Made by a program: the position numbers and the translations under genes. 64,000 bases of DNA, from the NCBI GenBank assembly GCA_027604505.1, contig JADIIX010000071.1, forward strand, positions 47,784 through 111,783, written 5' to 3'. Positions 60,149 to 64,000 of this stretch are shown here, one piece after another. The notes below the pieces were generated by a model. It saw nothing but the letters and a program-made list of their open reading frames with translations, was not told where the DNA came from and did not search any database. This DNA comes from Gonapodya sp. JEL0774. Taxonomy: Eukaryota; Monoblepharomycota; Monoblepharidomycetes; Monoblepharidales; Gonapodyaceae. Within the stretch, counting starts at the first letter, position 1. The number at the start of each line of letters is the position of its first letter.

Positions 60149-61809
60149 ATGCCGAAAGAAATGCAGTCCGGGATCGCATTTCTTGCGGCATTCGTCCTCA
60201 GCGTGGCGTGGAACGCGGACGCGCAGTTTGGTGGCAGCTACGGGGGTCCCTACGACAGTTATTATTCTCCTCCGCCGGACTCGTCGGGATGGGGCTCCTA
60301 CCTGGGAGATAGCTGGTCAAGCTATGATTTTTCGACTGCATTCAATTCGTATTGGGGGACAGAGTCGCTCGCGGTCCCTGCTGCCACATCAGTCTCGCCA
60401 AGTGGAACCCAAGCACCTTCCAAAACCACCACTCCTGTCTTGAGCCGAATCTCATCCGCTCAAACTCACACATCTGCAGTGGATAATGCCCTTTCAATTG
60501 GCAATCCCACATCCACGCCTCAGTCTGTGATAGGGTTGAGTTCCAGCTCTGTTCGCATCACGAGCACAACACTCGGTACGACATCCAAGGCAGTCATCCA
60601 AACCTCCGCAAACAGTACCACAGTCTCTTCGCTGGGTGTACCTGCCGCATACGTTTCTACAACAAGTGCACTACCGAGTACCGTTACTGCCGTCGCCCAG
60701 AGTAACATAGACAACCCCAGCAGCACATCGGCCGGGGTGATTGCAGGGGCTGTTATCGCGGGTCTTGTTGTGGTTTTTGTTTTGGCGACGGTAGCATGGT
60801 GGCGGCGGTCACGAAACCGGAAAAGGCGAATCGCACGAGCTGAATCTCGTACGTCGTCGTGCCACCGCAGCCATTCACTAAAGGAATCGCTAATCTATTC
60901 TCAATTTGATATCTATATACACCAGTTTCGTCTCACAAGTCTAGTCGCCAACCCCATTGGCGTGAAATGAGCTCAACAAGACAGCCTTCGCTTGTACTAC
61001 AAGGGACTATTGGGAGCGAAACTCCAGGCAGTTTTCGGTCCTTGCAAACTCTTCCCGCCTCCGCAACCAGTGTTCGGCCTGTAAGCATGGCGAGCACGGA
61101 TTGGACGATCTCATCGGTCAGACCCGTCGCCGAGTTCCTCACGTCTGTTGTTACATTATCGGCTTCTGGAGGAGAGACGCAGATTCAGCCTCACTGGGGC
61201 TACGTCGAACTTGTCGGCCGACCAGCTTGTGAGCAACCTTTCTATGACCTCCCTCAGCGCATGGCCCCTTTTGTGGTGGTTGCACAATTCGAGCCATCCC
61301 GAGAGGACGAGGTCGCTCTTGCAGAGGGTGATCTTGTGAAGCTTAAAAAAGCGTTTCGGGACGGCTGGGCTCTTGGTCGAAACGTCAATACAGATATCTT
61401 GGGCATATTGCCACTGTGAGTTCCGGCATTTGCGCGTCCTTTGAACCACGTTGCCGATGCGCTTTTCCATTGGACTTTTAGTGACCATTTAATGCTTGGA
61501 ACCACTCAACGACCTGTTTCAATGGCACTGAGCCTTCGCTCCGAGTCAACTGGGCACAACGGTTTCCTTCGATCACCAGCATCACCGATACCGCGGAGAG
61601 ACCCAGGTTCTCTCGCTGCACCTCGACCGTTGGTGAGTTTTGGAAGCTCCCCCCAGTGCCTCTCATTCCATCGTCGGCATTGTGTTTGTGACCTCGATTC
61701 CTTTTTTCATGGCGACTGTAAGCTCCATGCAAGCTCAGATGTGCGAGGGCCGGGCTCCGATTGGCGTAGACTGAATAATACACACGATTCTGCAGCCACC
61801 ATGGTTTGA
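60149..61809 (+). CDS. Single-pass membrane protein with cytoplasmic SH3 domain, tandem copy A
   Basis: A signal peptide (GIAFLAAFVLSVAWNADA, cleavage before QFGGS) is followed by a Tyr/Ser/Gly and then Ser/Thr/Pro-rich ectodomain, probably O-mannosylated. One membrane helix (AGVIAGAVIAGLVVVFVL) and a stop-transfer cluster (RRSRNRKRR) come next. The cytoplasmic part ends in an SH3 domain: FVVVAQFEPSREDEVALAEG, DLVKLKKAFRDGWALGRNV and DILGILPL, completed across a phase-2 intron by DHLML. The layout resembles fungal surface sensors such as Fus1 and other SH3 membrane proteins that recruit Pro-rich signalling partners. An intron near 60850-60950 links the membrane part to the cytoplasmic part. 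The C-terminal end after RPL is uncertain because GTGAGT follows; 61809 is the stop if no intron is used there. Confidence 0.78.
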
Positions 61810-62103
61810 CCTTTTGCTTTACATCACACGTAGTGTCATACTGCGGGCATTTCACGGAGTTTTGAACTAATTTGGTTTTTGTTACATCGAGCAAGGGATT
61901 GATTGTACATGATGGTAATGGAGGGGATCGAAGCTAGCAAGCATACAAGTTCATGAAATGACTGTTTCAGGTCTTTGCCCCAGACTTGGTTGCACAAAAA
62001 TATTTTTTTGGTGAGGAGAATAACAAGAGGGTTCACTCCTCAAAGTGGGGCTCTATAGCGGCATTACCTCCTTATCGTACACAGCACCCAGCAGGGGAAG
62101 AAC

Positions 62104-63868
62104 ATGCTCACGCTAGAACACGCCATCGCACTTTGGATCGCACTGCTGACTCTTGTATCGCATGGATGGAGCGTAAATGCCCAGCTGGGCGCCTTGTTTC
62201 CCCCGCCTGCGCTCCCCACTTTCACAGACCCAACCGACCCACTCGACACCCTAGACCTCCTTACCTTGACCTTGCCTGGCAGAGGAACAACAACTACCAG
62301 GCGGCGTACAAGCACTACTACAACATCGCTCGCTGTTGCCACGAGTTCACGTGTCGTTCCCACAACGACTACCCGTGTCAATGTTCCCACCACAACCACC
62401 ACAACCACCGCGACGACAACCGCTCGAGCGACCACAACGACAAAATTTCCGACCACTACCACCAAAATCCTGAGTTCTATCGCAAAGACAACCACAACCT
62501 ACTCCACGCTCACCAGCAGCTTCAATTCCTCGATAATCCAGGGGGAGGGTGCCTCAATTCAGAATCAAACTGATTCCTCACCCTCACCTGCTGGTGCAAT
62601 AGCTGGGAGTGTTGTTGCTGTACTCGCTGTCGGGGGCATCGGGGTGTTTGCGTGGGCTCGGTATGGTCCCAAGAAGCGAAAATTACTCTTCAGGGGTGAA
62701 GGTGCGAAGTCACACAGTCCCCATACTCGTGACTAAAACTTGAAATCGATTTATTTACCCCTGTTTCTTTCAGGCGACTTCCCGCGAATGGGAGCAGAGG
62801 GAGAGAAATGGAAAAACATGGATGCACGCTCAAAGCCCCAAATGCATCCAGCCTACTACTCGACAGCTTCCGGTATGAACCCAGCCTATCCACCATATCA
62901 AGATTCATATCAGTACCACGGAAATATGAACCGACAACTGGATACTTCGCAGGGTCCTGGGTTTGCCACTTATCATTCGGATGTCCAGAGCAACGCAGAG
63001 CCATCTGTTCAACAACAACAACGCCACTATGAAGGCGTGTCACAGTCTTATGGAGACTACTACCCCGACAATTCCTCTGCCTATGCCAATAACCACATGC
63101 ACGCTGGGTTCGCGTACTCACCTTCCGGGACACAGTATATGCAATCGAATATGCCTCTCGCTGAAGCGGGTCCTTACACCCCAAGTGTAACAAGCATGAA
63201 AATAGATTGGGCAAATGTGCCACAGTCCGCAAGTGCCACCCAGAACGGTATGGAACCCCAACCTATTGTGGAAGCACCAAACCCAACCGAACCGGTGAGT
63301 TCGAGGAATCCAAGTTAAGTCGTACTGTTGCTTCACAAGCTATCGGTTGCAGGAGGCGCACTGGGCGTATGTCATGCTCGTTGGTCAACGGGCAGCGGAT
63401 GCGCAAACCAGCACAGAGCTTCACCCACAACTGGCTCCATTGCCGGTTATTGAGGCTGTGAGTATATAGAGCTGTGGACTGAGCTTTGTCGAGTTATTAG
63501 AGTGCTGATCCCACAAAAAGTTTGAAAAGTCCCAGGACGACGAGCTGACGGTGGCCGTTGGTGACCAAATCAAACTCAAGTTTGCATACCGAGACGGTTG
63601 GGGATTCGGGAAAAACCTCAACACGAATATAGAAGGAGTTTTCCCGATGTGAGGAGTGCTGCGCGTCCTTTTGATGCTACCGCGCCCATGCTGAAATCAC
63701 ACCTCTTGTGTCCATAGCGACCACCTCATGCTCAATGGCACATCTCAGCAACCAGCCTCAAAGCAAATAAATGTCCGCTCCGTGTCAATTTCTACCTACA
63801 GCTCATCTCTCATGCTGTCCAAGGCGCTCCATCAGGCGCCTGCCTCTATTTCCTTTCACGGATATTAG
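62104..63868 (+). CDS. Single-pass membrane protein with cytoplasmic SH3 domain, tandem copy B
   Basis: Same layout as copy A: a signal peptide (ALWIALLTLVSHGWSVNA, then QLGAL), an extreme Thr-rich ectodomain of TTTT runs, a membrane helix (AGAIAGSVVAVLAVGGIGVF) and a basic stop (KKRK). The cytoplasmic linker, encoded from about 62774, is rich in Tyr, Gln, Asn and Met. It is followed by HWAYVMLVGQ, which copy A matches with HWGYVELVGR. The SH3 domain reads FEKSQDDELTVAVGDQIKLK, AYRDGWGFGKNLNTNIEGVF and, across a phase-2 intron at the same place as in copy A, DHLML. The stop is TAG at 63866-63868. The two copies are paralogues whose ectodomains have diverged completely while the SH3 core is kept. 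Probable role: cell-surface or wall sensing; partner unknown. Confidence 0.8.
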
Positions 63869-64000
63869 ACTGCACTGGAGAGTATGCGCTGGCGCATCTC
63901 TCTGGTACGTAATTGTACGTAGCAATAGGGCATGTGCGCTACAAGTAAATTACGGGTAAAACATTACGGGTGCAATATTTTGTATGACTTACTCGTAAAA

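Overview
This is nuclear DNA of a fungus, most likely a flagellated, chytrid-type lineage. The genes are split by many short GT-AG introns, some only 39-42 nt. Two genes are Zn(II)2Cys6 transcription factors, which are typical of fungi. DNAAF1 (a dynein-arm assembly factor) and a giant ASH/MSP-repeat protein point to a motile cilium. The window also encodes a SECISBP2-type selenocysteine-decoding protein. Selenocysteine use is known from only a few early-diverging fungi, so this narrows the lineage further (inference).

Layout. 1-7.5 kb: most of a giant ASH-repeat gene on the minus strand, running off the left edge. 7.7-10.1 kb: an ING-family PHD protein and a NOPCHAP1-like protein, divergent, with 78 bp between their start codons. 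10.4-16.8 kb: an unrecognised Ser/Pro-rich protein diverging from a SECISBP2-like L7Ae protein that continues in one open frame into an ankyrin domain. 16.9-25.1 kb: two tandem zinc-cluster transcription factors that share an 11-nt microexon, then a divergent SFP1/JAZF1-like C2H2 protein. 25.8-31.1 kb (very GC-rich): carnitine acyltransferase and a COX18-like mitochondrial insertase. 31.1-34.3 kb: gene-poor, with a degenerate 172-bp repeat. 34.3-37.0 kb: a Cache-TM-HAMP sensor with no visible output domain. 37.4-40.5 kb: BLOC1S1 and DNAAF1, divergent. 40.7-49.8 kb (GC-rich, full of simple repeats, one 10-N gap): an IPI1/TEX10-like ribosome-biogenesis protein and a putative glycosyltransferase. 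51.2-53.5 kb: a Dal5-type MFS transporter. 54.5-60 kb: an UNC-45/UCS chaperone diverging from a phytanoyl-CoA-dioxygenase-family enzyme. 60.1-63.9 kb: two tandem single-pass membrane proteins with cytoplasmic SH3 domains.

The genes are mostly independent housekeeping, regulatory and ciliary functions; no biosynthetic cluster or mobile element was recognised. The observations most worth following are the SECISBP2-ankyrin fusion and its implication of selenoprotein synthesis, the conserved microexon, the effector-less Cache/HAMP sensor, and the GC-rich blocks whose introns are G-rich at the 5' end and C-rich at the 3' end. Exon boundaries were worked out by hand from frames and splice sites. 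Those given exactly are the ones where frame and homology agree; elsewhere only outer limits are given.
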